Assembly (NCBI GenBank): GCA_034687125.1
Contig: JAQGBZ010000044.1
Span: forward strand, 212,086 to 276,085
Length of the DNA: 64,000 bases
Direction of reading: 5' to 3'
Source: Neelides folsomi
Lineage: Eukaryota > Arthropoda > Collembola > Neelipleona > Neelidae
The notes below the pieces were generated by a model that searched no databases, was not told where the DNA came from, and saw only the letters and a program-made list of their open reading frames with translations. Both the position numbers and the translations under genes were made by a program. Positions 37,555 through 52,282 of the stretch are shown here, piece by piece; the stretch's first letter is position 1; every line of letters begins with the position of its first letter.

Positions 37555-37593
37555 CACTCGAATTAGCAAATACGCACTCGAATTAGCAAATAC
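37555..37593. repeat. 20-bp tandem duplication
   Basis: CACTCGAATTAGCAAATACG occurs at 37555-37574 and again, minus its last base, at 37575-37593. It is an isolated slippage-type duplication. Confidence 0.9.
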
Positions 37594-40218
37594 AACACGA
37601 GGGGTGACCTGGCAATTACCTCCTTTTTCATCCATTTCATAATCCCACACTTGCTCCACTCCGTCCCGGACCGATGTTTGAAATATTTGAGAGGTTTCTT
37701 GTCCAAATATTTTATCTCGGATGGCCATTTCCCCACAGTCGCTTCCGTCTTTTGGGCCCGGAAATAGACCTTATTAATCTCAATGGGCCAAAGTTGTCTT
37801 ATGAAGAGGGTCGAGACATGTGGGATATTGTGAAAGCAGAGGGACGGCGACAACTGCATTATTTCATCTTTGGATGACGAGAGGGGGATTGAGGGGAGGT
37901 GAAGTTAATGGGCGGTTGGGAATGCAAGGAAAGTGTTTTCAAAATCAGTTTCAATTTAGTTATATGGAGATGTCAAACAAGGGAGTTGACACACCATGTA
38001 CAACCGGTATGTATGTTACGTACTTGTATTAAAAGTATTCCTCGGAAGACTAAAAGGCCTAAGAGTGAGTTTATGGTCCCTGGTTGTAAGAAATACCCCG
38101 GATTTTATTCATCAGTTAATGGAGGACTGATGAAGGGCGAACATTGTGGTCGGAGTTAAGGAGCTCCCAACCCTCGTTAAAATGATGAGGAATGGATAAT
38201 AATAACCATCACCACTTCCTGTCTCTATATGCATTCTTCCTCCACTTACCAACCCTTGGCATAAATAAGAACTTCAAATTTCCCAAATGAAACCTGGCCA
38301 TATTTCATCCCACATTTCAGTCCTCTATAAATCAGGTTCATCTCGTGTAAGATGGCCCATCGTAGAAGTGTGTGGAATTAAGGAACGTGTCTCTGCCTCC
38401 GACCAACCCCCCATTCCATACATACTTATTATTCCTCATCGTTCCGGAACAGACAATCATTATCATTTTACGTCTCCCTCCGAGGCTCAGACGAGGAGCT
38501 CAAATGCCTTCGACATTAACTGCACAAACATGAATTACTTGCCCTATTTTTACACTATTTCCTTTTACCACCAACGCTCTTCCTTACACCCTCTTTTGAT
38601 TAACCAACCCCGACTTCACTCAAAAAACTCCCTTCATTCCCACACAGATATAATAATAGCTAATAATAATAATAATAATACATAAGAGAGATCTCATAAG
38701 AACATTCCTGATTAAAGACCATTGATATTAATTGCAGTGTGTTTAGTGAGTCTGTTGGAACTCAATTATCGGTACATCAACGTCATTGTGTACCTACGTA
38801 TTCATAAAGGACCTGTGGAAGGGTGAGGGTGAAAGGAATCTCAGAGGGTTGATGATGTAATAATAAGAATTCTGGCCGTGGGTGGAGGAACGGATTCTCC
38901 GACAACAAAGAAACATGTGAAAGTGGTAGGAGACTCAAATTCCCCCCCGATTCTCAAAACCGATGGTTCGATCAACCGAGAAGCTATATCAATTATATGT
39001 ACATATACATATGTATGGATACATACTCCTACTTATGGCTAGCACATATAGGGATTTATATAATAGTGAAGGTATTGTGAAGGTCTTTCCCAGGCTTATG
39101 CTCTGGCTACCCTTAAGAATTGGAAATAATGGACGGCCCATTGTAACCTGTTGGTTCTGACAATGGGGTTTGTGAAAGTGGTGGCTGATCCTCATGGCTT
39201 CTCTCCGATCCGAACAACCAGACCTCGGATCTCAGAGGGGAACAAAAGGGAAGACAGCTACTAATCGGACCACTCGGCACAATATCTCTTCTTCACCAAG
39301 GAGAAAAGGAAAAAACGATGACGATTTTTTTAAACGTCTTTCTTTCTGACGATCGTCAAACACGAACACATTTTCATTCAAAAGCCATATCAAAAAAATG
39401 TCTCGATTCAGTACAGATTATAATCCTATATATTGATACTGTTTATCTATACTAAACTAATTCTTGATAGTATACCATAAACTATAATTATGTTATATTA
39501 TATAATCTTACAATACAATTTGAATTGTATTTGAAATTTGAATATTGTATTTGAATATGAGAAAAATATTTATGGAATTGGTGACAATTTTTTTAATTTT
39601 TATTAAAATTGAATTATTGTGAGTAATTTGTTGGTTAAAAGGATATGTAAATTGTGACAATGGTGAAGATTTCCCTTTATGATTTCGTGAAAGTGAAATG
39701 TGTGAGAATCCAACCCTTTCATTTTGTTTCATTGAATTTAATCCAATTGGCTCATTTACATTCCGAATGCTATTAGTCCCCTCAACCCTTCGTCCCAATG
39801 AATTTATCTCTCATCCTTCCCTCCATGTAGAGGAAGGGCGAGGGCAGACCTAAGTTATAATGTTCATTTCCTTTCTAAATCCTTCCCAACAAATACAATT
39901 TGTCCCTCTGACAAATGGCGACAATCTTTTCTCTGTCACCACACTTTCGCATTTAACTTCCCCTCCCATATTTATATTTAATAACTAAACTTTTTAATTC
40001 TCAAATTTTTCTCATTACTTTTCAAAGTGGGGAGTCTCGGAAATGCATAAATCCCATTGGCCCATTTTTTAAACATATTCTCCATCCTACATAAAGTGAA
40101 AGATAAATAAACATAATGGATCACCGTTTGTTCTGTATTAATAAATAGCTAGTTTAATAAATGAAAAGGAATTAAGTGGGATTAAAGTGAAAGCGTGGCG
40201 TATTTTTAAACTATTAAT

Positions 40219-40320
40219 GTGGACATGGGAATTGGATATGACACATATTATATACCGTACCATATATTTATGTATGTTATGTATGTAGATATGTACCGTA
40301 TGTATGTATGTATTATAAGT
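40219..40320. repeat. Degenerate TATG microsatellite
   Basis: Imperfect TATG/TATGTA repeats such as TATGTTATGTATGTAGATAT and GTATGTATGTATGTATTATA. Similar runs recur throughout the intergenic DNA and introns of this window (for example 9180-9250 and 41820-41845). Confidence 0.6.
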
Positions 40321-43300
40321 AGTAGAAGGTTGGTTGGTGGAAAGTTAAAGGTTCCACCGGAGGTTCCAATGATACAAATCAAGTTAAACAGAGATTCCTT
40401 GATTAAGAAAGTTTTTTGAGGGAAAGTTTGAAGTTCTTCATTTGTATAGAAGGGACATGAAACGGGAGGAAGTCGAGGGGCTTTGTTGGGGAGGAATCAA
40501 AGATTCTTTTTGAATCTCTAAAATAAAATCTTTCCATTTTCATTCTAACCATTGGATTCGATTAAAGACGCTCCCATTCAAAATCCTCTTCTATGTAATC
40601 TCAGAAAATTCCTATTAGTCCAAATGAGGTTTTTCCATATTTTCCGCCACTGGCGACTCTTCGCAATGTCCGACGCTATCCGACCAAGTCAGAGAAATGT
40701 AGATATGAAATATACTCTATGTATGAAATGACCCAAAGCATGAACATTAGAGAGCGAGCATATGGACTCTATATAAATTTATATCTTGTCTAATGGCACA
40801 TGTATTAAAGCGAGATGTTATATAGATAGAAGGGTCCGAAGTTTGGGTTTGGTAAAAGCATCGGGGAAGTTGGGAGGTTCCTCAATGGGTCCATGTAAGG
40901 AATGCAGGTCGTTTTCTCTCTCCTGCTCCTCATGCTTCCTAATTATCCAAAGCTCTTTTATTCAAGAGGTTCTTTCATAAACTTCCGCTCCTTTCTTCCC
41001 ACCCCACCCATCCAACCCAAAGAGAAAATCCCTCCTTTTAAATTATACTTCAAATTACAATGAAAAGGAGTAAGGAAATTGGTTTAAATTCACCTGTTTT
41101 ATCAAATTCCATTCTCTTATTAATTAACTTCATTAGTTATTAATTTCATTAGTTATTAACTTCATAATGACAATAATGAATTAAAGTTCATCGCCTTAAA
41201 AATAAGTAAATTTGACAAATTATTAATTTAGGCCAAAAATGAATTTTCAATGAATTGGTTGTGGAACTTGAATTAGGAAAAGGTTCAAATTTTGAGTGTA
41301 TTGAGTAAAGTCGTATTATTGGGTATTGTCGAGAGCATCGTAAAATGAGGGGGGAAATCTTGGGAGTCATTTTGTAACCACGGAGTTTGAACTCCTCTTC
41401 TTTAATACATTAACCATTATCCCTTTGATCTTTTACATTCAAACCGAATTGAATATACGAAAGCAAGGAGGAAAAAGAGAATGTTAGAAAGGAAAACACG
41501 AACCACAAAAACCATTCACATCAATGTTCAGAATGAGGCATAAAAGAATAAAGGGATTGTGAAAAGGTATCTGCTAATATTTTCATTCTTTTCATCTCTT
41601 GACCCTTCAATCCTCTTGCACAATAATAAACAAACAACCAAAAAATGGGAATAAAACAATCACAATTACTTTATATACTATTAATTAAATTAAAGTACAA
41701 AGGCGTTAAAAATATTTCATGTAGTGGAATTTGAGTTATGTCATTGCGTTCAGTTTCCCATATATATGTATGTACTAAATAAATAACATAATATATAATA
41801 ATAACAAATAAATATATACATGTACTATATGTATGTATGTAGTACATAATACAATTATACAATATATCCTTCTATAAATATGTCTCTGGATAATGAACGG
41901 AAAGTTTTTGAAGAATGAATGAGTTCATAATTTCATTATGCCCTTTGATTATTCTTGAAGAATGGGAGAGTGATGAAGAGGAATTCTTTCACCAGATGAA
42001 CCTCGGAATGATCTACAAGAAAAGTTTATTTCTTCAATGCATTGGGTCCAACTTCTCTCTCGGCCCCGGATGCGAAACAATGAGGGAGAAGATGAGAGAG
42101 AAAGGCACGCTTTTGAATGAGAATGTTATTGGAATGAAAAAGACTTTCCTCATCTTCCCGGTTCCTCATTGTTCTTTAATAGTCGCAAACAATTGAAACA
42201 AAATTCATCTTCACCAACAGATATTAAACTTTATTATACAAATTTACTTTTATTATATAAAACATTTATATGAAGTACATATATCCATACATAAGTCCTA
42301 ATATTTATATAAGTAGGTATTTGTACATTTAAGGCTTAAATTCATTTTTCGTACCATATGTATGGTATTGTATCTAATATGTATAGTATACTATATGAGC
42401 ATATAACTAAATATTTAGTTATATGGGGAATTAAATATACTTAAGTTTCCTTATATAAGAAATATGTGAAAGTGGGAAGGAGAATGGCGGTATTCCTCTA
42501 ATATGAACCAGACAATGAATTGGAATGAGATGACAATAGTCCCTTGATTTCTCCCAACCTCATTACATCCCCCTTTGTTCATATTTTATCCCTATTTTGT
42601 TTCACAGATTCTTTGTGGATTTGATTTCATCTGGGCCTCTGGTTGGTTGGGGCGATTTTGGAACGGAATTTTCCCCAAGTTGAGTCGCAAATATTTATTC
42701 ATGTGAAAATGGGATAATTATTTGACAATATTCCTTCAAGTGGTCTTTTGAAAAGGGTCAGAATTTAATCTCGGATGTTGTTGGAGGAGTTGAGTGAGCC
42801 AAGGAGAAGGATGAAAGGAGAAAGCCACAAGAATCCATTATAAAATATTTCTCCTCCTTCCACGTCTGTTTGTTTGAGGAGTCGAATGGAAAAGTTTGTC
42901 GATTTCATATTGAAAAACTTAATTAGTTTTCTAACTTTATTTGTGGTCGGAGGTTGAGCTTCGACCGCCTCTCAATTCCTCCTGTCTTAAGACCCAAAAA
43001 CTCCAAATGTCAAGAACACAGATGGAATAATGCATTTTGAGAATGGGGAAACTTTCATTCCCAATTTAAATATCGGACATCACAAACCTTCAAACCTTTT
43101 TTTAATTTCCCCACTCCAATACTTTAATAAATGTATATAAGATTGATATAGATATATCATAATTTCATAAAACATATGATATGTACACTATAGACATAAC
43201 CCATACTCTAGTATAACTAATGTGGAAATTGTATTAAGGAATTGGCCATTGTAAATAAAAAGTATCCAACTGTCGATTTGTCAAGAGAAACTTTGTAAAG

Positions 43301-46300
43301 AATATTATAGTATATACCATATTGTATGGCGTATATATTTAGTCATGTGAATGGATTCATATTCAGTATATGATATTGTTATATTCAATTGGCATGAAAT
43401 GAGAAAACGTGTCAAAGGCAGAGGGTGAGAGGCTTAAAGCTGAGCCAAGTGAGAAGTGGGGATTTGGAGGTTCTACATAACAACATATATAGGTAACTAA
43501 CTATTTAACTATACCATATATATGGAGTTATATGAGTTATATGATTAAGATGGTTCACGATGAGCTATTATGCAAAGGTTTGTTGGGAGTCATTGTGTTG
43601 TTGGGGATTTGTCCTTCCATCCGCTACTTACCTTCTTAATAAATCCCTGAGCTCACAAGCTGAGAAATCAATTTCACCCACTTCAAAAACACTCCCCATT
43701 GTTCCCCTTTCAAAGATGACAAAAATGAGGGAGACTTCCAATCATCACCCTCTTGAAACCAAACTCATTTTATCAAACACAATGGCAAACTTGGATTTAA
43801 AATGAGGGTTTTAAACCCTTGAATATTTAATAACTAATCCTTCCCCTTTGCCAAATTCATTTCGCCCATTTAAGTTCCAGCTCAACAAAATTTGTATTTG
43901 TACAATATATACAATATTTATATATCTTCGAACTAAAAGAGTTCTTTTTCACTTTGAGAATTTGGGAAAAAGTAGAAGAAGTTTCCGATAGGATAGATTT
44001 GAACTGATGAAAGTGAAAAATAAATAATTTAGATTAGAAGATAATTGTAATGAATTCCCTGTCTGTTTTATCATTAAATGAAAAATGGTGAAGGGTGGAG
44101 TTGTCATAACCAATGTCTGAATGTGAGGGTCGACGGGGAAGGAGCGAGGTTTATTTAGATAAATATATTGAAATGAAAAGGGGTATTGTGACAAGAGCGA
44201 AATTTACTATCTTCACCTCCGGAGTAACCTGGGAGATTTACGAGTGACGACTGAGGTTTAATGAGAAGAAGATCGGAAGATTCCTCATGGGAGAATAATA
44301 AGTCATTTCTCCGTAATTGACTTCTTCCTGACAGAATCAGCGGAAGGTGCGAGTCCGACAGTCTCCATTTATGAGCCCAATGTGGCGATTGACATTTGGA
44401 CGGAGATTCCTCTGCTTAATCTCTTCACATTACACCTATGGACCTATACATGGATCTACTTATGTATTATATATAATATACATAATGGTACATATGGAGA
44501 TGATTCAGGAGTGAATTGAGAGAAAGGCCATTTCCTCATTTCCAGTTTCCTCCGAGAGGGAATTGACAAATTTCTGTTATTTCCCATCACTCATTCTTTC
44601 CACTTTTGAAAAAATAATCTCCATCTCACTTGGCCCGTATGTAGTTGTAGGCCACTGAGGGAAATGACGAACGTTTTGAATTTAAACGGTTTTTACACAC
44701 CAATGGCAATTCCGTGATTGATGGAAGTAAAATGGTGAGAATTGAATTTAATTTTTCCAATTTGTCTGGTCGGTGTACGGTGGGAGGTATGAATGTGATA
44801 TATGAAAGTATGTACTACATGTTCCAAAGGTTCGTCGGAGGAATAATGTGATTAAGACCCTTGTGTGTGGCAATGGGACGATGATCGGAGACCAAAGGGG
44901 TGTCTCCATTGAACGCTCTTTTCCAAGACTCTTCATTTATTTACGTGTGAATTTGAAATTGTGGATTATGGATGGAGGGGTGAAATTGGTTCTGGTGGGA
45001 GAGAAATACGGGGCATTAGAAAAGAGATTTCCTCCTCACTCTCCCGACTCTCAATCAGTCAACCTCAAATTGAATGAATGAGGGCCCGACAGGGACTCAT
45101 CATTTTCCTCTCCAATACACATTATTCAAAATGAGTGTCTCTCTCTCAGGAGGAATTTGGATACGACGCTTCATTAGGAGGAAAAAACTTCATTTCCGCT
45201 CTCAAACATCCTCATAAGGCACAATTAAAAAGTCGTAAGGTTTGTGAATGGACAAGCGCTATTTTTTAAATCCACTAATTTCAACCAAGGAGGGGAATGA
45301 AAAAATGTTGAGTAAATATTAGGTTTATTACAATTTACAAACATTGTGTCTCACATTCAGCATTTCTCCTTTGGAGTTTTGTCTAAACCTGGCTTTATAT
45401 AATATAGGTTATATTCCTATGTATTTAATATACTATATATGGGAAGAATCCAATCTGAGGATTTAAAAATAAGGAAATCGTTATAATTTGGGCGTGATGA
45501 GCTCGGTGTTTTGATTTAGGGCAGAGGGGTAAGTTTGGAAGGGGGGAACAAGGGAAAAGTTACTTTTCTCATTTGTCCACACTTTAAATTTCCATTTGAC
45601 GGTTCTCTCTTGTGAGGGTTGGTAATTCAATAATAAGAATTCCAATTTGGACAATTGACTTTCCCCAACAAGGGCTCCACAGAAGCTCCGTGTGCACTTA
45701 TGTGCGACCTTTTCCCCCTTGCATTTGGATGTTGGGAGGAGAACGGCGGAGGAAGGGAATTTCGGGAGAATCCCCGTTTTTCTAATTCTCGTTCCATTGA
45801 AAAGGAGAGTCAAAAGCAAATTCCCATTTACTTCTTCCATGTATTTAAGTATTCTTTCTTTTGTCCATCTTTTCTTTCTCTCCTTCTTTTATTCGCCTGC
45901 TATGTGTCTTTCAAACTTCTTTCTTTCATTCTCCGCTTTCATTCCCGGCCCCTTGGAGGTTCTATTGGGAAGAAAACGTCTATTCTAATTCTAATCGGAA
46001 CTTGTGGAAAAAGTCAAAATTAGGAATTCACTTTTCAATGGAAATGACTTTATAACTTCTTTTATGCTGCCTGCTTTATTCTCCCTTTCTCCATGTTTTA
46101 ATACTAATATAAATACATACTGTACCTACTATGGTATACGCATATGTAGGTATATAGTATATGTGTATGTATATATGTGCACCTACTACATAAATTCACA
46201 GTCAGTATAAATTTACGTCATACAATATGAGGATGTAAATACTACATATATGGTACATAATGGATAGAAAGTCATTCACGTACACAACGCGGCTTAAACT

Positions 46301-49300
46301 CTTTCATCTTCAGTTCATTTTAAAAATTCCATTTCCCCTTTTGTATAAAAACACTTTAATTGTTGATGTTAATTGCTACAACTTTTCCATGTTTTTACAT
46401 CAACTTCATTAAAATTATAATAAATGATAAAATATTCTCCCCTGATTTCTTATATGTATAATAAGTAAGCTATAGTAGTATATAGCTTAATTATACAGTA
46501 TATTATATGTTATATATAACATTTAAGTATATTTGGTAGACAACCGAAGTTTAATTCCGGGACTTAATATAATTTGTGAAAAATGACAAATAAGAGTTAA
46601 AAAGAATTTCCTTGGTTTTCTCCAGTGTTGTGTAAGAGAGGAATTATTAAATATTTGTGTAGTAGTCTGGCGGAGTGTAAATTGCGTATTAACATGAGAA
46701 AAGGTCCTTTTTTCTGCAAATGAGGAGGGAGCGTAGAGTTGCATAATTGATGGGCCTGGTCATAGAAATCCCACAATGAGAGGATATTTGAAAGTCGTGA
46801 GTTTGATGGAGCGAGGTTCGGCGTCGGGTTGAAGGGGAGGCACACGGGAATAATTCAGGGACTCACACGGGACCCGGTCGAGAGGAAAGTGGGATGTCTC
46901 ATAAAAATAAGCCCCAATCTATATATTTTGTGGTCAATGGGGTTATGTTTAATGCAGGAGATTACCCTTTGGATCCCATGTCCTCCTCCATGTCTTCGGA
47001 CGCGGAGGCCCGGTGGGAGAGGCTAATCCCAATTCCGGCCTTTCTCTCTTATTACACATCGTGGTCATCGGAGGAGGTTCAGCTTACGAGAAATGAAAAT
47101 GCCGAAAAGGTACGAGTTTTTTATTGGGGAGAAAGCTAGTGGAAATAATACACAGTGGGTCCATAAATAAAAGGCTAGTTTTTCAGCTTGAACAAAACGA
47201 TGTAAAAGTAGCCCGAAAAGAGTTCCTCAGGGACTCGTATTCCTTCGGAAACTCTCGCCTTTACCTCCTTTCCACCAAAAAACCCCATCTCATAAAAATG
47301 CGGAAAACATTGGGAACGAGGACTCCCGTGGACTTCCTCTGATAACGTATAATAAATATGGAGGTATCCTGCCACCTAAATACCCCTTCCAAATCCGCCC
47401 CACCTTCCCATCTCTCCCAGAGAATCATCATGGACCGATTACATGGCGGGTATTTATACGTTCGTATCGTGGAGGAAATAAAGAGAGGAACCGGGGCGTG
47501 GCTTATTGGGCCCAAATTATTTTAAGTTGGAGACAGAATTCTTTCAAGTGGGATAAAATGGGGAAGCTCTCGGGAAACGTAAGTCTCCACCTCCGCAAAT
47601 GTCAGAGGTATAAATATATAACAACCCAATGTTTTGTGGGGCTCCGTAACCTCTTCGGGATCCATTATGTATATCGTTAGGAATATCCCGGGTGTTCGGA
47701 GATATTATGAGGGGATTGAGGTAAAGAGGAAATAAGCGATGCAATAAAAGGAACATCCCACCTTCGCCCTCATCGTAAATTCCCATTCATCGACTCCTTC
47801 TCACAACAATGAGGATTTGTAGTGGCGTCGAGTTTCAACAGTTTAATTCCTCATTTCCGATTATTTGTGAACATCCGAGAAGCCAAAATAGTTCTATTCA
47901 ACACAAGTCAGTTTTTGGCTTCTCGTTGTAAAAATTCCCAATTCTTTAATCATTCGCCCACCGAGGAATTTCATTGCTTTCGGCCCCCGCTCCCAAACTC
48001 ACAATTTCCTATTAGCTAATTGACTCAAGACTTGGCTTGATGAGCAATTTGAACTATTTTCTTACATCCTAGTGGCGAATCAAATAAATAAGTAATAAGT
48101 GCCAATAAAGATAAAACCAGAATTTTACTAAAACTGTCTTGTTGGGAAACATACATAAACTATTACGGACGCCCTCGGAGGAATCTCGTAAATATCTTCA
48201 CATCGTAATTCATTTAACTCTGCGGTCATTTCTTAAACAAGACAAGAAACCCCAATGAAAGTTAAAGGCTCATTTTTCAAATAAATTATCTTTTACTTTT
48301 AAACCACTTTTAAAACTTGAAAATTAATTTAGTAACATTGTTAAATCTACTTTTAAATTAAAACTGTGAGTGAGAATTTGAAATCCCCAAAAGTGAATTA
48401 ATAAAAAAATATAATATTTAAATTATAGCAGATACCAAAACATACTCAACGAATGTGTGGTTATACAGGTATAATAAAGATTCAATTTATACATAATAGG
48501 ACTTATAAACTTATAATTAGTTAATTACTATTCTACTTAATTGCACATTTAACATAGGTATGAATATTTCATTGAATTTATACATACTGTGCATACTTGT
48601 CCCATACTTATCCTACATATGTAATACTTATATACAGATATGTATAAAATTATATGTATGTTATGCATTTGTATTTTGTATACATGATCATTTTACTTTA
48701 ACTCTGAGGGTTTAAATGCTCGAGAAATCCTCAAAACTTTTCTCTTGTTAATCCATGGGATTTTAAAGGGATTTGGTATGTATAGACGGGATTGAGGTTC
48801 TTCCACTTTTCCCTCATTTTTCCAGAATGGAATGATGACGTGGACATGAAAGATCCACTGTGAAGATCTCACTATTTTTTCCTACCACGAGGGAACGATG
48901 ATAATGAAACGTGATGTGATGAGGGCATTTGGACAGAGTCTCGAAATTGGAGATCGTAAAAGAGAGAATCCTTTGAGCGGATGGGCGAGGGGAGAAGCCG
49001 CCTCAATTACACAACCTATATTAATATTGCCTTCCTCAATAATAACTCCCATTGAGGATCGGGAATAATAAAACGAGATCTTTTCCACCTTCTCACCATT
49101 TCCCCGTTTAATCCCCCCAGATTAAATGGAGACAATTCATGGGGTTCACTCCCACACTCACTCCGTTCACATTCAGCTCCCTTGGTCAAAGTACCGTTTC
49201 GGATTAATTTCAACAGATTGGATTTTCATTACCAACATCACCACACATCAGAGTCACACAATTGAAGGATTTTTATACAAGTTGCCTCAAATTATATTTT

Positions 49301-50332
49301 GGGTCACCAATTTGATAAAAACGAGTCATTTAGATTCAGCCCTGTATTGAATGTCTTGTTCAAATGCCAGATATTGGTCTGAAGAAAAGTTGAGAATAAA
49401 TTGAGAGGAAATACGAAAAAAGTAATCAGGGAATTTAATTAGTAAAAATTAGAATTTTAAAAAAACTTTTAGTTTTTGAACATTCCACATGGAAAATTTG
49501 ATGAAACAACTTTAAAATTTCCTTAACTTTGACAGCTAATTTAACTTTATATTTTTTCTAATTTACAATTATAAAATGTCAACATGGGAATTATGAAGTT
49601 TGAACATTTTTGGCATCTGGCATAATTAAATTAAACTTTTCCAAAAGAGAATTTTGATCCGAAGTTGATATTTAGATTCACACATTCCTTGGTGTGTCCA
49701 AAAGGAGTTTGATAGGAGGAAGTGATGATATATTTTTATCGTTATTTGAAGACGTCGTTTGAGTGAAAATGAACAACGACCACAAAGGATCCTCAATGTT
49801 CAACTGAGTCAATGTTGACTGGGGTTGGTGGAGAATCGCTCAAAAGATTGTGCCATCGAAAGGGTCTCTCATTCATTAGTCAAAGGTCCCACGAGTCTTC
49901 CTCGACCAAGAGTCACAAAGAGAATTATTCAGTAATAGAGAAATGATTGTTCCCCTATGGGGATCCAAATCACGCCCCATTTGCATTCTCAGTCCTTTCT
50001 GCTCTCATCCAACTAATCGACTTTGATTCCGAATTCCCTTCAATTTTTATACTGCCATGATTGGATCCAAATTCCCCTCCACTCATTACCTACAAAATAA
50101 TAAACTTGGCTTTTACAAGAATGAATCTCTCTGTGGCAGAATGTCAAAAATGAAATTCTCCCCCATCGGAGGGCGAAGAACCAAAAAACCCATTCTTACT
50201 ATATACATTCCATATGTATTTAATACATTCCATAAGTATTTACTTATTATGTTACATTGTTTCATTTCCTATATAACGTACTTACCCTTTATGCAGTAGG
50301 AACATGGATTATGTAATGAGAGTATTTAAGAA

Positions 50333-50340
50333 GATTAAAA
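50333..50340. repeat. Target-site duplication, left copy (GATTAAAA)
   Basis: This 8-bp direct repeat abuts the left end of the foldback element and is identical to 51229-51236. Confidence 0.85.
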
Positions 50341-51228
50341 GGGAGCATAAAATGTTAGCGTAATACATAATAGGGTAAATACAAAATGGCGTAATTGTCT
50401 AAGCGTAATATTAATATGACGTAAGTATTTAATGGTGTAATATCAATATGGCTTAGGTATTTAATGGCGTAATATCAATATAGCTTAAGTATTTAATAGC
50501 GTAATACTATAATGGCGTAAGTATTTAATAGCTTTGAACTTTAATAACGTAAATATTTTATAGCTTAATATTAAAGCAACGTAAAATTTAAATTAACCTT
50601 ATATATTGCATCTTAAGTAGGTAAATTATTTAACTTGAATGAAAGAAAAAGAATAAATTAAGAAATTACCTATAATTTCCATAATATTAATTTATTATTA
50701 CTTATAGTTCTTGACCATGAAAAGGTTGAGGTCAAGATAATATATTCCAAAGCCCCCATTTGTATAGAAATATGTAATTGTTTAGCGAATAATCTTTATT
50801 CAATGAATACCTAGATTGAATTATCCTAGTTCAAATTCCCTCCTCACAAATACGTTTATTTACTATATTCTTACAATTTAATAGCTCAAAATGGCACTTA
50901 AAGTTTTTATTTGGCCCAAAAGGGAAAAAATTAGTTCAACAAGGATATCTTTTTAGTTTATAGTAAAGATTAAAATTACTAAATGTAAGACATAACTCAT
51001 TGGCATTGCAATCAATTTAATTTAATTTAAATTTTACGCTATAAAATATTACGTTATTAAAGTTCATAGCTATTAAATACTTACGCCATTATAGTATTAC
51101 GCTGTTAAATACTTAAGCTATATTGATATTACACCATTAAATACTTACGCCATATTAATATTACGCTTAGACAATTATGCCATTTTGTATTTACCCTATT
51201 ATGTATTACGCTAACATTTTAGACTCCC
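50341..51228. mobile_element. 888-bp foldback MITE with long terminal inverted repeats
   Basis: The left arm (about 50341-50597) and the reverse complement of the right arm (about 51018-51228) align closely along some 210-250 bp. They begin GGGAGCATAAAATGTTAGCG and GGGAGTCTAAAATGTTAGCG. The element is bounded by a perfect 8-bp duplication, GATTAAAA, at both sides. The arms are internally repetitive, with units of about 30 bp combining GCGTAAT, ATCAATAT and AAGTATTTAAT. The central 420 bp contain no transposase ORF, so the element is non-autonomous. The 8-bp duplication points to hAT-, P- or Merlin-like transposases. The superfamily cannot be settled here. Confidence 0.9.
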
Positions 51229-51236
51229 GATTAAAA
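51229..51236. repeat. Target-site duplication, right copy (GATTAAAA)
   Basis: This is an exact match to 50333-50340, abutting the right terminus GACTCCC of the element. Confidence 0.85.
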
Positions 51237-52168
51237 GCCTTCGCACATTCACCAACACAATATAAGGATTAATGATCCATTTATATTTACATATTATACG
51301 CTATGGTGGCACTTTACAAGCAGGAACCAATTGAGTCAATGTCATACCAAAAATTTGAATGCAAATCCTGGGATTCATCTTAACACAAGTTTTAGTGCCA
51401 ATAAATTCATAATGTACATTCGACATTATTCTCTATATGAAGCATACCTAATATAATATAATACTAACAATAAATACATACTTTTAGTATCTTATATTAT
51501 TTTGTGGTAGATTGATATATCCATCATTCAAGAGATTCATCACTTTGGAAGGGTGAAAAGCATATGAGTATATTAAGGACCTAATAAATACATATTACAT
51601 ACAAGTACATATTTCTTTGTGTATTGTATATATAAGATATAATGAATGTTGATACATGCGCTTAACTCCGAGTTCTTTACACAGAGTTTTATTAGATACC
51701 TATTTAATGTTTGGAGTGTGATAGACGTCATAGGTCTACTAGAAATATTAAGTATGTACTAGATGTATATTATGGGTCTATTCTTGAGTTCATTATGTTT
51801 TTGACGGGAATTTCCTTCCGATCCATCACCCTGAGAAAGACGCCATTGACAGTCCCTCACTCCTTGGATAGACCCATGGATTAGTCCTTAAATAGACCCA
51901 GAGTTAATTACCCATTGTTCCCCTCCTCAGGCTCCTATCATCCTTCAACCTCATTTCAACCTTTGTCAGCATCTCTTCAGCTCTTATGATGAATCGACCA
52001 CCATTAGCCACCCATTTCAAACCCACACAACCTCACCCTCAAAGTGGACAAAAGTCCATTCACAAAGGTTAATGCTTTGTATTAAAAACCATAACTTTGT
52101 AGTTCCAACTTGAAATCCCAATATAATGAATAATCATCTTTATACTCATTACATCAGTATAAAACACA

Positions 52169-52205
52169 GGTTTTACATTACATATTTGGCATGTAATGTA
52201 AAACC
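52169..52205. repeat. Perfect 15-bp hairpin
   Basis: GGTTTTACATTACAT at 52169-52183 is followed by a 7-base loop and its exact reverse complement at 52191-52205. The motif GTAAAACC recurs just downstream. Confidence 0.9.
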
Positions 52206-52232
52206 AATTGTGGAATGTAAAACCAATGGTTT

Positions 52233-52282
52233 AATGATTCATTAAATGTACTTATAAATAAAAGTACATTTAATGAGTCATT
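52233..52282. repeat. 21-bp hairpin with one mismatch
   Basis: Bases 52233-52253 pair with 52262-52282 at 20 of 21 positions around an 8-base loop. The structure starts only 27 bp after the previous hairpin. Confidence 0.9.

Larger units (their letters stand above)
36378..50332. other. 14-kb region without recognised genes
   Basis: The promoter of the membrane-protein gene should lie in the first few hundred bases. The rest alternates AT-rich DNA with islands of moderate GC (for example 38280-38560, 45640-45960, 46830-47800). Short ORFs up to about 150 codons occur on both strands, without splice context or recognisable motifs. TATG microsatellite-like runs recur (40230-40320, 41760-41850, 42290-42400). 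A 20-bp direct duplication lies at 37555-37593. No RNA gene or CRISPR-like array was seen. Confidence 0.5.

Noticed and set aside
45655-46055. Overlapping plus-strand ORFs of 64-122 codons
   Set aside because: Phe/Ser-rich translations of a pyrimidine-rich tract (TTCTTTC runs). All frames are open for compositional reasons.
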